The notes under the pieces were generated by a model that worked only from the letters and a program-made list of their open reading frames with translations, was not told the origin of the DNA and did not search any database. 64,000 bases of DNA, taken from Rhynchopus sp. YZ270_cl-10. Its lineage: Eukaryota > Euglenozoa > Diplonemea > Diplonemida > Diplonemidae. Within the stretch, counting starts at the first letter, position 1; every line of letters begins with the position of its first letter. The translations under genes and the position numbers were made by a program. The stretch lies in assembly GCA_964035575.1 (NCBI GenBank), contig OZ037922.1, positions 682,001 through 746,000 of the forward strand. The letters are read 5' to 3'. This document shows positions 10,765 through 22,100 of the stretch, one piece after another.

Positions 10765-13447
10765 ATAGTCAGATTTACCCTACCCTATTTTGAAAAAGTT
10801 CAGACTTGCCCGAAATAAGTTCAGACTTGCCCTAAAAGTGTTTTTAGGGCAAGTCTGAACTTATTTCGGGCAAGTCTGAACTTATTTTTAGGGCAAACAC
10901 TTTTTTAGGGCAAGTCTGAACTTTTTTAGGGCAAGTCTGAACTTTTTTAGGGCAACCCTGCACTTATTTATTGGGCAAGCTGGGGGCTCTTGGGTCACAG
11001 AGCCCGGCGGTCGTTTTTGCGTTTCTGTTTAGGGCACGTATAGGCTATTCGCGACGACGAGTCCTGGTAGTGAAATGAGCAACCTATGGTATGCAACTTT
11101 TCCTCCTCACTCCTCCTCCTCACCCTCCGCACGTTAACTTTAAATAGTGTTTTGCCAACAGTCCAGTGTTTCCGCTATGAAGATATGACCCAAAAAATCT
11201 TCAAAAAAAAAAAAAATCTGGGATTTTCCCGTTTTTTCCCATGAAGATATCTTCATGAGAAAAAAAAAAAAAAAAAACCCCCAGAAAAAAAGGGGAGGCA
11301 GGGCGTCGCGCGCGCGAAGCGCGTCTTATCCCCTTCCTGGTATCATTGTGAAGAGGATATAGCGAGGTAAAGTTTCAGACCGTGCCCCCAATTCCCTCAA
11401 TCTTTGCACCATTTGACAAAGAGTGAGAATACGGGATCGACAAAATAAAAAAAGTAGCGTACCGTGCGCCTGCGGCGCAAACCTTATGAGCGGAATCCCA
11501 CAGCCCTCTACCATAGTTTGTCTGTAAAAATGGTTGATTTTAAGTCACAATTTTTGAAATGTTGCGTACCGTGGCTTCGCCAAAAAGTTTTGATATTATG
11601 ACCGCCGTTTCTCCCTATACTGAGGGAAGGCAGGCGTAGAAAAAACATGAGAAAAAGGGTTGGTTTGGTTCTTGATGTACGTTACCATCCCACGTCATCA
11701 CGTATTTAGCTGAAATGGACGGACCTTTTCGCGCGGAGCGCGAAAAATTTTTTTTTGACCCCTTTTTGGACATATCTTCATATCTTCACGGTTTTGGAAA
11801 AAAAAAATTTTCCATGAAGATAAGCGGAAACCCTGCAACAGTCCACCTTGTCACATCATTTGTCCACTTTGCGGGGTTTGCGGGTTTTTCCATGCAACTG
11901 AATTTCCTCGTGTCCAGGACACCCCACTTTCCGAGCAAAATTAAATAATGACACAAATGGGAGGGGAAAACCCTCTGACCTTTATCATCACTCTAAAAAA
12001 CTCTCAGGTACCGCACCGCAGTACCGCACCACGATCCGAGACCACACCCGTACAGAACAGAGACCAGAAAAAAGACTTCCGCACCCAAACGCGACTCCTC
12101 ATAGAACACGACGTAGTTGTAACAAAAAAAAAAAAAATACCGATTACTGCAGTAAGTACAAAGCCTTTGGGCGACATTGTACAGGTCCTACATCATGTAC
12201 GTAAAATTGTCGATACAACCAAAGAAAAGCATGGTGGTGCACCCTCGGGTGTCTGCACTACTGCAACAACTATTTCTATAGCTACAGTTTCCCCACCTCT
12301 ACCTTTAACTTTTTATACGAGGATGTAATTCTCCGGGATTACTCCGCGATTGTCGTCACAACAAAAAAGTCCAGAGGACTTGTTGGTCGCCTTACTCATT
12401 TGGATCAACGGTATGTATATGCTACTCATTACAATGTTAGCCACTTCTATTGCCAGACACCGGGGCAAATAGTAAGTGCAAGAAAACTGCTTTTTGGAAA
12501 CCAGGAAAACATGATGGACACTCCACTCCACGTGCGGACATGTTTGGCACTTCTGCATGCGTGCAGTATCCAAATGTGTCCCCGTGGGAACAAAGTGATA
12601 AAGATGTGTCCACTGTGTACAGGGAAAAAACTTTGCGCTCCCCCGGACAGTGCACAATTCAACACCCCTTGTGGGTGGTCTTGTTGCCTTTTGGAACAAC
12701 AACAATTTTTTCCACGTTGTTGCATTTTGGCCAGGCATGCTCTTGAAAGCATGACAATTTGATTGCGTATGGACAAAGCAAAGAACCAAGTATGAATTCT
12801 GAGTTGAAATGTGAGAGATGTTGTGGGAAGGGGAGTTCGCTCCTTTCAACGATGACCTCGTTGTTCTTCAATAGGCATGTCTTAACCGACCACATAAATA
12901 AAATTGTGCCGGCCTCGAAGGATTCTAAGCACGCCCGCGTGGTAGCTAAACACTGACTCTCTCTCAATTCAACAAAGAAGGAATACTTGGTAATTTGTGG
13001 AGCACCCGTGCATGAAAATTGTAAAACTTTGCGCCCCACGTTGCCCCAGAACACGGCTTCCTTTGTAACCGGTTCTGGCCCAACGTGGACTGCCTGTTCA
13101 CCCTTTCCGGGTGGCTGGTGGTTTCTGGCATCATTTTTGGGCTCCGGCTCGGTTAGGCATTTTAGGGCAATAAACAAGTCATACCACATGGGGCCCCAAG
13201 AGTGCCCCAGCCAAAGTGGCCTGACTTGTTGCCCTAAAATAAGTTCAGACTGACCCTAAAAATAAGTTCAGACTTGCCCTAAAAAAGTTCAGACTTGCCC
13301 TAAAAAAAGTGTTTGCCCTAAAAATAAGTTCAGACTTGCCCTAAAAACACTTTTAGGGCAAGTCTGAACTTATTTTCGGGCAAGTCTGAACTTTTTCATA
13401 GGGCAAGTCTGAACTTTTTCAAAATAGGGTAGGGTAAGTCTGACTAT
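10765..13447. mobile_element. 2.7-kb element with ~210-bp terminal inverted repeats
   Basis: Inverted arms lie at about 10765-10978 and 13224-13447. Both consist of tandem copies of AAGTTCAGACTTGCCCTAAA and variants, starting ATAGTCAG. The interior has only short, undirected frames; none shows a transposase motif. Within it, 12440-12770 is homologous to 14830-15045, and 13010-13080 to 16165-16235. The structure suits a non-autonomous DNA transposon with long, repetitive TIRs (Mutator- or foldback-like). The superfamily is not determined. A hAT-type MITE is nested inside. Confidence 0.6.
11164..11835. mobile_element. hAT-type MITE nested in the long-TIR element
   Basis: Termini are CAGTGTTTCCGCTATGAAG on the left and, inverted, CAGGGTTTCCGCTTATCTTC on the right. 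The flanks are a perfect 8-bp duplication, CAACAGTC, at 11156-11163 and 11836-11843. An 8-bp duplication with CAG-starting TIRs is the hAT signature. The interior is non-coding, with poly-A/T runs and GCGCG patches. Confidence 0.85.
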
Positions 13448-13464
13448 CTCCCTTTTTTTTTTGA

Positions 13465-13662
13465 GATTTTTCGATTTTTCGCTAAGGCGCTGGCCCATAC
13501 AAAATGGCTGGGGTGGTACAAAAAATGGCTGGGGAATTGACTCTAGATGCTCAAAACAGCCCAATTCTTGCTTTTTTGGACTTTTTGGTCCCAGAAGGGT
13601 ACCCAGGGTGTAGTGAGCAGGCCTCAAAAGCACTTGTGAAAAAAAAAAAAAAAAAAAAATTG
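13465..13662 (+). repeat. Family 4 repeat, copy 2
   Basis: A direct copy of 10572-10764 (GGCGCTGGCCCATAC ... CTCTAGATGCTCAAAAC ... GTCCCAGAAGGGTAC ... A-run). It differs by several substitutions and short indels. Confidence 0.6.
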
Positions 13663-13665
13663 GGG

Positions 13666-13880
13666 AATAGTCAGTTATAGTAATATACCCTACCCTTTTT
13701 TTGAAATGGTCAGAGATACCCGAAAATAAGTTCAGATATACCCGAAAACCAGAAATAGGGCATAACTGACTATATCTGAACTTATTTTCGGGTATCTGAA
13801 CTTTTTTCGGGTATCTCTGAACTTATTTGGGGTACCCACTTATTTGGGGGTACCCCCTTTGATTTTTTTTTTTTTTTTTT
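13666..13880 (+). repeat. Terminal-repeat-like block related to the 10.8-kb element
   Basis: Begins ATAGTCAGTTATAG and contains tandem AAGTTCAGATATACCC and its complement, a diverged version of the AAGTTCAGACTTGCCC arms. It ends in a T-run. It could be the left arm of another element whose right arm is missing. Confidence 0.45.
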
Positions 13881-14400
13881 TTTTGTACTCAGGTAGCTAC
13901 GTAGCCTTCAGGGAGGCAATCGTGTGCTAATACAGAAAGTATCAGTCAAGGCTGTCCTTACAGACGCATGCCAAAGCGGCCGCCACATGGGTGTGGACTT
14001 AAGATTGAAGTTTCATCATTGTACTAGCCCAGGGAGGGTTCCCGGCTACCGGCGAGGTCTCTTCCAATCCGTTCCCTAGTTTCCTAGGGGGGCCTCCTTG
14101 GCTTCACTGGCTAGGGCTCTGCAGGTCCCTCCACACATGTTGTGTGCCTGCCTTCAGCACCCAGGGTAGCATACCCAGCACCTTTTACCCTCAGGTCAGA
14201 CCTTCATAGAGTTTCAGGAGGAGTGCCACAAAAGGGCCCCCGGATGCAATTTAACGTCCAGCCCAGGACGTGTATTTTTTGCCCAGTGGGTGAGTGACCC
14301 ACCATGAGGGAATGCGACAGCAGAGACAGTATTGAAGCAGCATGGTATGATTTTCACCCCTCTACCCCACACACAGTTACTTTTAGTGGGGGTAAATACC
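13881..14400. other. Unique non-coding stretch
   Basis: Balanced composition with no convincing frame and none of the repeat families seen elsewhere in the window. Nothing recognised. Confidence 0.3.
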
Positions 14401-14496
14401 CGCAAACCCGCAAACCCGCAAACCCGCAAACCCGCAAACCCGCAAACCCGCAAACCCGCAAACCCGCAAACCCGCAAACCCGCAAACCCGCAAACC
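14401..14496. repeat. 8-bp tandem repeat CGCAAACC x12
   Basis: Twelve perfect head-to-tail copies of CGCAAACC. Long frames across it in several phases are artefacts of a stop-free repeat. Confidence 0.9.
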
Positions 14497-14829
14497 CTTA
14501 TACATGGTCCCTCGCTTCGCTTGGGAACCATTAGTGCGGCAGGAAACTCTCTGTAGCGTGAAAAAAGGCTACCTTATTTCGCGGAAATACATAGTTATTA
14601 CCACTTTTTTCATTAACCTCACCCTTCCCGACTACTGCGTTTGTACACCATACTTAATCACACCCCACATTTACACTCATCACAGGATCGTGAAATCTGA
14701 ACTGCATCCGTGATTGCGATGAGCGCCGCTCTCCGACATTCAACAACTCAAAATACAAGGCTTCACCCAAATCAATCTATTCTAGATTTGTTTGTGAACG
14801 AAGACCTGGGGGGTGGGAACACTTTGTCA

Positions 14830-15045
14830 GTCACTGCTATAGCCATTAACCCAGTGCAAGAAATTCGACTTTGGAAACCTTCCGGAAAGTCTGTCCTCTG
14901 CTTACGGAGGACGAGGCACAAGAAAATATTGCGTTCCCCCAGAAAACCAGTGCACAATTCACACTCCTTGTGGGTGGTCTTGTTGCCTTTTTTGTCAAGT
15001 AATTTTGGCCCAGGCATGCTCTCGAAGCATGACAATTTTGAGTAT
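14830..15045 (+). repeat. Dispersed repeat shared with 12440-12770
   Basis: It shares CAGTGCACAATTCA, TTGTGGGTGGTCTTGTTGCC and CAGGCATGCTCT with the interior of the 2.7-kb element. It is probably a fragment of a related element; no coding evidence was found. Confidence 0.5.
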
Positions 15046-15105
15046 TTACAACCCTCCCGCCAGGTACCCGAAGGCTCCCGGCGGGAGGGTCATATTTTCG
15101 AAACC

Positions 15106-15284
15106 CTCCCGCCGGGTTTTTTGCTCGAGGGAGCCCTGTTGGACCACGAGGGGACCCGTGTGGGCCCGAGGGAGGCCGTGTGGGGGAACGAGGGCGAAGC
15201 CCGAGCCCCACACGGCCTCCCGAGGGCCCACACGGGTCCCCGAGGGTCCAACAGGGCTCCCGAGAGCAAAAAACCCGGCGGGAG
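15106..15284. repeat. Near-perfect ~85-bp-arm palindrome
   Basis: The arms run from CTCCCGCCGGGTTTTTTGCT inward to the apex GAGGGCGAAGCCC. It can form a long GC-rich cruciform. The apex motif recurs in palindromes at 7.7, 18.0 and 21.1 kb. Confidence 0.85.
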
Positions 15285-15415
15285 CGGTTTCGAAAAGGAC
15301 CCTCACAACGGAGAGCCTAAGGGGTGGCTAGGGGGGTTGTAGGACGCTTTGTTTCACGCGGGAGGGTCAAAAAAACCCTCACCGACGCTACGTAGAGTGA
15401 GAAAAACCCAAAAAA

Positions 15416-15755
15416 CCTGGCGGGAGGGTCCAAAAAGCTGGCGGGAGGGTCCCCAGACCTGGCGGGAGGGTCCCCAGACCTGGCGGGAGGGTCCCCAGAC
15501 CTGGCGGGAGGGTCCCCAGACCTGGCGGGAGGGTCCACAGACCTGGCGGGAGGGTCCCCAGACCTGGCGGGAGGGTCCACAGACCTGGCGGGAGGGTCCC
15601 CAGACCTGGCGGGAGGGTCCCCAGACCTGGCGGGAGGGTCCACAGACCTGGCGGGAGGGTCCCCAGACCTGGCGGGAGGGTCCACAGACCTGGCGGGAGG
15701 GTCCACAGACCTGGCGGGAGGGTCCAAAAGCTGGCGGGAGGGTCCGGACCCTCCC
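15416..15755. repeat. 21-bp tandem repeat, about 15 copies
   Basis: The unit CCTGGCGGGAGGGTCCCCAG + A varies mainly at CCCC versus CCAC. The period is a multiple of three, so both strands show long frames (TWREGPQ or DPPARSV repeats) that I do not regard as genes. Confidence 0.85.
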
Positions 15756-16756
15756 GCCAGGTTTACCCTCCCGCCGGGTGGGTTTGACCCTCCCGGCGGG
15801 CGTGTAAAGTAGCTGGCGGGAGGGTCTTTTTGACCCTCCCTAGGGAAACAAAGTGTGTATGGGGCAGGGTGTTGTTTTGTTCTGAATTCTCTTTGTTATA
15901 ACATCTAAGTCAATCGCGGGTGGTGGTTTGTGTAGCGTGAGGCACTCTTTTTAGCAAACTTCCTGCGGCTGCTAAAGTGTTATTTCTTAGGATTTAACAA
16001 CGTACAGCGTAACATAGTGGTTTAGCCTGGTCGACACAACCTTTGATAGATACGGGATAACCAACCCCCTTCGACCCCTCGTGGGTTCACTGAACAAGCC
16101 CTAGTGGTAGTTAAACGCGATTGACATTTACATTCCTAGAGATGAAAGAACAAGATAACACTTCTGTACCCGCGCATCAAAATTGTGGAAAACTTTGCAC
16201 CCCAAACACCCTCAACAACAGGCGCCCCTTGTTGCTGGGAGTTGGTTCTCATGATACCTGCACAGCGGGCATTCCTCTGAGTCCAACGCATGTTTGGCCT
16301 GTCTGCGGCGTTGTACTTCAGGTGCACGAAGACAGGGTCTGGTGGTAAATTTTGCGTAGTACTGCGACGTGGTACTGCGTGGGTCTGGGAACCTGGGTAC
16401 CTGGGTACAGGAAATTTGTTGTGGAAGACATCAACCACCATGCATTGAGGAGGGATTACACCCCATTGCACCCACTTTCACCCACTTTCACCCCATTACG
16501 CCCCATTACACCCCATTACACATGAATTACAATGCCTTGGTGTTTTGGTTTTTACTAAAGGGATGTGCGGACGACACCAAAAAAATTGAAATTTTTCGCA
16601 ATATTTGGTGCTCCAAAAATTTGCCGGAACCGAAAATCGTGTAGTTTGGGGGTATTGAGGCCAGAAAAAATTTGTGTGAATACATGAAAATATTCCTGAT
16701 AGGGTGGCATTCGGCCAAAACATCAGCTGTTTTGGTCATTTTTGCCTTGTACAGTG
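15756..16756. other. Non-coding, with short repeats
   Basis: Contains more CTGGCGGGAGGGT at the start, a fragment homologous to 13010-13080 (near 16165-16235) and an 11-bp ACCCCATTACA-type microsatellite at 16465-16530 that recurs at 17800-17870. No gene recognised. Confidence 0.35.
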
Positions 16757-17533
16757 CTGTGTACTGTGTACTGTGTACTGTGTACTGTGTACTGTGTACT
16801 GTGTACTGTGTACTGTGTACTGTGTACTGTGTACTGTGTACTGTGTACTGTGTACTGTGTACTGTGTACTGTGTACTGTGTACTGTGTACTGTGTACTGT
16901 GTACTGTGTACTGTGTACTGTGTACTGTGTACTGTGTACTGTGTACTGTGTACTGTGTACTGTGTACTGTGTACTGTGTACTGTGTACTGTGTACTGTGT
17001 ACTGTGTACTGTGTACTGTGTACTGTGTACTGTGTACTGTGTACTGTGTACTGTGTACTGTGTACTGTGTACTGTGTACTGTGTACTGTGTACTGTGTAC
17101 TGTGTACTGTGTACTGTGTACTGTGTACTGTGTACTGTGTACTGTGTACTGTGTACTGTGTACTGTGTACTGTGTACTGTGTACTGTGTACTGTGTACTG
17201 TGTACTGTGTACTGTGTACTGTGTACTGTGTACTGTGTACTGTGTACTGTGTACTGTGTACTGTGTACTGTGTACTGTGTACTGTGTACTGTGTACTGTG
17301 TACTGTGTACTGTGTACTGTGTACTGTGTACTGTGTACTGTGTACTGTGTACTGTGTACTGTGTACTGTGTACTGTGTACTGTGTACTGTGTACTGTGTA
17401 CTGTGTACTGTGTACTGTGTACTGTGTACTGTGTACTGTGTACTGTGTACTGTGTACTGTGTACTGTGTACTGTGTACTGTGTACTGTGTACTGTGTACT
17501 GTGTACTGTGTACTGTGTACTGTGTACTGTGTA
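16757..17533. repeat. Perfect 8-bp microsatellite (CTGTGTAC), about 97 copies
   Basis: 777 bp with no visible deviation from the 8-mer. The unit lacks stops in several frames, which produces 300-residue phantom frames on both strands. Confidence 0.95.
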
Positions 17534-17989
17534 GAAACATGGGGAATCGGTTATGCAGTCACGCCAGTAAAAATTTATCACCGGTGGCAAGCTTCCCAGT
17601 ACGCAAAAGTGTATAGAAAAAATCGTAAAACAACGTGTAATCTGTGGTGGTCAAAAGTGCAAAATTCCTTCGGCAATGGTCAGCCAGGCAAAAATTTTTT
17701 GCTCCACTCGCCAAAAAAATTTTTGTTGTCACCTTTTTTGGACTTTTCGTGTTGAAAAAACGGGGGGAAAACGCAAAAAAAGCAAAAAGTTTAAATTCCC
17801 TCCATTACACTCCATTACGCCCCATTACACCCCATTACACCCCATTACACCCCATTACACATGAATTACGCCGTGCCCGGGACACCCCATAATACCATGC
17901 AGTGCTCCCAACGCGACAAGTCGCGCGCGACACGCGACAAACCACCCGCGACAGCGCGACAACAGTTATTTATTCTACCCCCGGGGTAG
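17534..17989. other. Non-coding, with microsatellite and CGCGACA repeats
   Basis: Holds the second copy of the ACCCCATTACA microsatellite (17800-17870) and, at 17897-17960, CAGTGCTCCCAACGCGACAAG with further CGCGACA units. The latter is the terminus of the MITE described at 26384-26792, here only a fragment. Confidence 0.45.
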
Positions 17990-18382
17990 CTATTTCCCTC
18001 CCTCCCGCCAGAGCCCGAGGGCGCCCTTGAGGGAGGTCAGGGCACCCCGAGGGCCGAAGGCCCGAGGGGGCCCTGACCTCCCGAAAGGGCAGCCCGAGGG
18101 CCAAGGGGGGGAGGGATGTAGCTTTGTGACCCGAGCTGGTGGCTTTCCGAACCCGACCATGTTTGTGGTTTTTTGTGTATATACACGTGGGTTGCATGCT
18201 ATGGTATGGCACGTGTGCCCTTGCGTGTGTGGCCCACGCATGCTTTTTATACAGCGAATACGTTTTTTGAGCCGCACATACCAGGATGTGGGACGTTTTA
18301 AAAAGTTTTTCGGTGGTTTTCGCCACCAACACGGCAAAAAAAAAAACGGCTCTCAAGGGAATCCCTTGAGCTCTCGCGGGAA
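17990..18382 (+). repeat. Foldback-arm repeat (family 6), single arm
   Basis: Begins with a GC-rich palindrome (CCTCCCGCCAGAGCCCGAGG, apex GGCCGAAGGCC) and continues through TGTAGCTTTGTGACCCGA to TCAAGGGAATCCCTTGAG. It matches, with divergence, the arms of the large palindrome at 20566-21476. It abuts the family 2 array. Confidence 0.6.
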
Positions 18383-20565
18383 TTTCCTAAACACTTGTGT
18401 TTAGGTTCCTAAACACTTGTGTTTAGGTTTTTAAGGTTGCTTCCTCCCCACCCCCCGCCTGGGTACCCCCTCCCCAGGTGGGGTACCCCAAAAATGACCA
18501 TTTCGCGAAAATACGCCAAAGTGTAAGATTTTTTCGGCATTGGAAAGATTGGGACAAAAATCCAGCCCTTACTAAATTAGATCGCTGAGAGATTTGTTAC
18601 TAATTCCTAATTTCGTGTCGCGAGTTTACGTGTATTTTGCCTTAGGAACCGTGTGTTCCTTAAGGATTCTACAGGCAAAACAGGCGATTTTCACCAAAAA
18701 CCGGGATTTTCGCCTTTTTGGGTGGTTTTTTGGGCCCATACGCGGCCATGTGGGCTGAGAAACGCGATTCTGGGGTGTTAGAACCATGTATAGGCCCTTT
18801 TGTGGGCAAAAACAAGCCAAAAACCATGCACAACGTGGTGTTCTGTGACCAGTCTGATGTTTTAACTAGTTTAAGATCCTTGACGATCGAGTCCGTTTTG
18901 TGCCGGAAGATCTCGCTCATCAACCACACGAGCCAGCAGAAAGTGTTTAGGATTCGCAAAACTAAATTTTTAAGGTTGCTTCCTCCCCACCCCCCGCCCG
19001 GGTACCCCCTCCCCAGGTGGGGTACCCCAAAAATGACCATTTCGCGAAAATACGCCAAAGTGTAAGATTTTTTCGGCATTGGAAAGATTGGGACAAAAAT
19101 CCAGCCCTTACTAAATTAGATCGCTGAGAGATTTGTTACTAATTCCTAATTTCGTGTCGCGAGTTTACGTGTATTTTGCCTTAGGAACCGTGTGTTCCTT
19201 AAGGATTCTACAGGCAAAACAGGCGATTTTCACCAAAAACCGGGATTTTCGCCTTTTTGGGTGGTTTTTTGGGCCCATACGCGGCCATGTGGGCTGAGAA
19301 ACGCGATTCTGGGGTGTTAGAACCATGTATAGGCCCTTTTGTGGGCAAAAACAAGCCAAAAACCATGCACAACGTGGTGTTCTGTGACCAGTCTGATGTT
19401 TTAACTAGTTTAAGATCCTTGACGATCGAGTCCGTTTTGTGCCGGAAGATCTCGCTCATCAACCACACGAGCCAGCAGAAAGTGTTTAGGATTCGCAAAA
19501 CTAAATTTTTAAGGTTGCTTCCTCCCCACCCCCCGCCCGGGTACCCCCTCCCCAGGTGGGGTACCCCAAAAATGACCATTTCGCGAAAATACGCCAAAGT
19601 GTAAGATTTTTTCGGCATTGGAAAGATTGGGACAAAAATCCAGCCCTTACTAAATTAGATCGCTGAGAGATTTGTTACTAATTCCTAATTTCGTGTCGCG
19701 AGTTTACGTGTATTTTGCCTTAGGAACCGTGTGTTCCTTAAGGATTCTACAGGCAAAACAGGCGATTTTCACCAAAAACCGGGATTTTCGCCTTTTTGGG
19801 TGGTTTTTTGGGCCCATACGCGGCCATGTGGGCTGAGAAACGCGATTCTGGGGTGTTAGAACCATGTATAGGCCCTTTTGTGGGCAAAAACAAGCCAAAA
19901 ACCATGCACAACGTGGTGTTCTGTGACCAGTCTGATGTTTTAACTAGTTTAAGATCCTTGACGATCGAGTCCGTTTTGTGCCGGAAGATCTCGCTCATCA
20001 ACCACACGAGCCAGCAGAAAGTGTTTAGGATTCGCAAAACTAAATTTTTAAGGTTGCTTCCTCCCCACCCCCCGCCCGGGTACCCCCTCCCCAGGTGGGG
20101 TACCCCAAAAATGACCATTTCGCGAAAATACGCCAAAGTGTAAGATTTTTTCGGCATTGGAAAGATTGGGACAAAAATCCAGCCCTTACTAAATTAGATC
20201 GCTGAGAGATTTGTTACTAATTCCTAATTTCGTGTCGCGAGTTTACGTGTATTTTGCCTTAGGAACCGTGCGTTCCTTAAGGATTCTACAGGCAAAACAG
20301 GCGATTTTCACCAAAAACCAGGATTTTCGCCTTTTTGGGTGGTTTTTTGGGCCCAAAACTGGCCATGTGGGTTGGGAAACGCGATTCTGGGGTGTTAGAA
20401 CCATGTATAGTCCCTTTTCTGGGCAAAAACAAGCCAAAAACCATGCAAAACGTTTCGTTCTGTGACCAGTCTGATGTTTTAACTAGGTTAAGATCCTTTA
20501 CGATTCCGTTTTGTGCCGGACGATCTCGCTCATCAACCACACGAGCCAGCAGAAAGTGTTTTGTA
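18383..20565 (-). mobile_element. Family 2 hairpin-ended elements in a 539-bp tandem array
   Basis: At least three units repeat at exactly 539 bp, practically identical, and a fourth, diverged unit runs to 20565. The outer right end carries two tandem copies of the hairpin CCTAAACAC-TT-GTGTTTAGG (18386-18424). At internal junctions the left end (AGTGTTTAGGATTCGCAAAA, then CTAAA) joins directly to TTTTTAAGGTTGC, with no hairpin between units. The array carries no protein-coding gene. The 115- and 136-residue frames repeat only because the DNA does. Confidence 0.75.
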
Positions 20566-21476
20566 ACCCTCCAGAGGTCTCAAGGGATTCCCTTGAGAGC
20601 TAAGAGGATTCCCTTGAGAGCACCAAAAATTCCCGCGAGAGAATGTGCGTTTTGGTGACTGAAACCGGCCAAAAACTTTTTAAAACGGCCCACAACCTGG
20701 TTTCTGCGACTCGAAAAGCGTATCCGCATGCTTTTGGGCGTCCTTAGGGCAAAACGATGGTACCCATGTGGGCCGAAAAACCTACGTGTTTGTACACAAA
20801 ACACCACAAAAGCGCTTGTTTGCAGGCAGTTCGGGTCGAAAACGACCTCTTCGGGTCACAAAGCTACATCCCTCCCTCCCTTGGCCCTCGGGCTGCCCTT
20901 TCGGGAGGTCAGGGCGCCCTGACCTCCCTCAAGGGCGCCCTCGGGCTCTGGCGGGAGGGAGGGAAATAGCCATAGGATTCGCAAAACTAAATTTTTTTTT
21001 CTCGCGGGAGGGTAAGGAAAGCCACCGGGAGGGTTACAATAGCTATTTCCCTCCCTCCCGCCAGAGCCCGAGGGCGCCCTTGAGGGAGGTCAGGGCAGCC
21101 CGAGGGCCGAAGGCCCGAGGGCGCCCTGACCTCCCGAAAGGGCAGCCCGAGGGCCAAGGGAGGGAGGGATGTAGCTTTGTGACCCGAAGAGGTCGTTTTC
21201 GACCCGAACTGCCTGCAAACAAGCGCTTTTGTGGTGTTTTGTGTACAAACACGTAGGTTTTTCGCCCCACATGGGTACCATCGTTTGTGCCTACGGACGC
21301 CCAAAAGCATGCGGATACGCTTTTCGAGTCGCAGAAACCAGGTTGTGGGCCGTTTTAAAAAGTTTTTGGCCGGTTTCAGTCACCAAAACGCACATTCTCT
21401 CGCGGGAATTTTTGGTGCTCTCAAGGGAATCCTCTTAGCTCTCAAGGGAATCCCTTGAGACCTCTGGAGGGTTACA
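20566..21476. repeat. Large palindrome, ~410-bp arms (family 6)
   Basis: The left arm is 20566-20974 and the right arm 21037-21476. They run from GTAACCCTCCAGAGGTCTC inward to the GC-rich CCCGAGG tract. The spacer carries the left end of family 2 (GGATTCGCAAAACTAAA) followed by CTCGCGGGAGGGTAAGGAAA. Thus the left arm sits inside the last family 2 unit, splitting AGTGTTT from GGATTCGC. The same CTCGC(A/G)GGAGGGTAAGG flank follows a family 2 end at 38045. Confidence 0.8.
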
Positions 21477-21796
21477 AACTCACTTTATCTCCCCCGAGGG
21501 AAGATATGTGAGTTCGTAGCAAAAAACGCCAAAAAATAGATGTCTATTTTGAGACACTTTTTTTCCACCTTTTTCCTTAGGGATTTTTCGGGCACTTAGC
21601 GAAATTTTGGTCATCAAAAGCTAGCCCCTTCCACGGTCGCTGCGGCCTCGGGACGTTTACCCAGCAAATATGTGGGTTTAAATACCAATGCTACCAGCGC
21701 TACAAGTATCGCGCTACACGCTACAAGTAGCGCGCTACAGCGCTACTGGTAGCGCTGTAGCAAAAAACGCCAAAAAATAGATGTCCATTTCCACAG
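21477..21796. other. Non-coding, with GCGCTACA palindromes
   Basis: Contains direct repeats of GCAAAAAACGCCAAAAAATA flanking a cluster of GCGCTAC/GTAGCGC palindromes (about 21690-21770). No gene. Confidence 0.4.
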
Positions 21797-21905
21797 TTCC
21801 TTAACACTCAGTGTTAAGGTCTTTAAGGTTGCTGATCACCTCCCACCCACCCACCCACCCACCCCCCCTCTCAGGCACCCTCCCCCCCCCCCAGGGTTGG
21901 AAGGC
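21797..21905 (-). mobile_element. Family 1 hairpin-ended element, right-end fragment
   Basis: The terminal hairpin TTCCTTAACAC-TCA-GTGTTAAGG is followed by TCTTTAAGGTTGCTGATCAC and a C-rich tract, as in the right ends of full family 1 copies. The rest of the element is missing. Confidence 0.65.
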
Positions 21906-22100
21906 AAGTGTATTTTTTGGTATTTTTTGATTTGTATAATTTGTATTTTTTGTATTTTTTGAGATTCAAAAAATACAAAAAATACAAGGCTAAGGGGAAT
22001 GGTAAGAACAGAGGATTTTAGGCGACAGCAGCAGGGGATTATCTGGCTCCCTCACTAAAAAAATACAGATTGTCAAACAAACCGAATAAAATAAAACAAT

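Noticed and set aside
10572-13662. Direct repeats at 10572 and 13465 as LTRs of a retroelement
   Set aside because: The 190-bp repeats occur elsewhere alone, the interval is bounded by inverted arms, and no reverse transcriptase or gag is present.
14401-14496. CGCAAACC array as a telomere or internal telomeric repeat
   Set aside because: It differs from known telomere units and is a single short array embedded in repeats.
15416-15755. WREGPQ/DPPARS repeat protein
   Set aside because: The 21-bp unit is open in several frames on both strands and flanked by palindromes of the same GC-rich sequence; a minisatellite is the simpler reading.
16527-17755. Very long open frames (about 280-340 residues) on both strands
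   Set aside because: They are translations of the stop-free 8-bp microsatellite CTGTGTAC; no protein family is implied.
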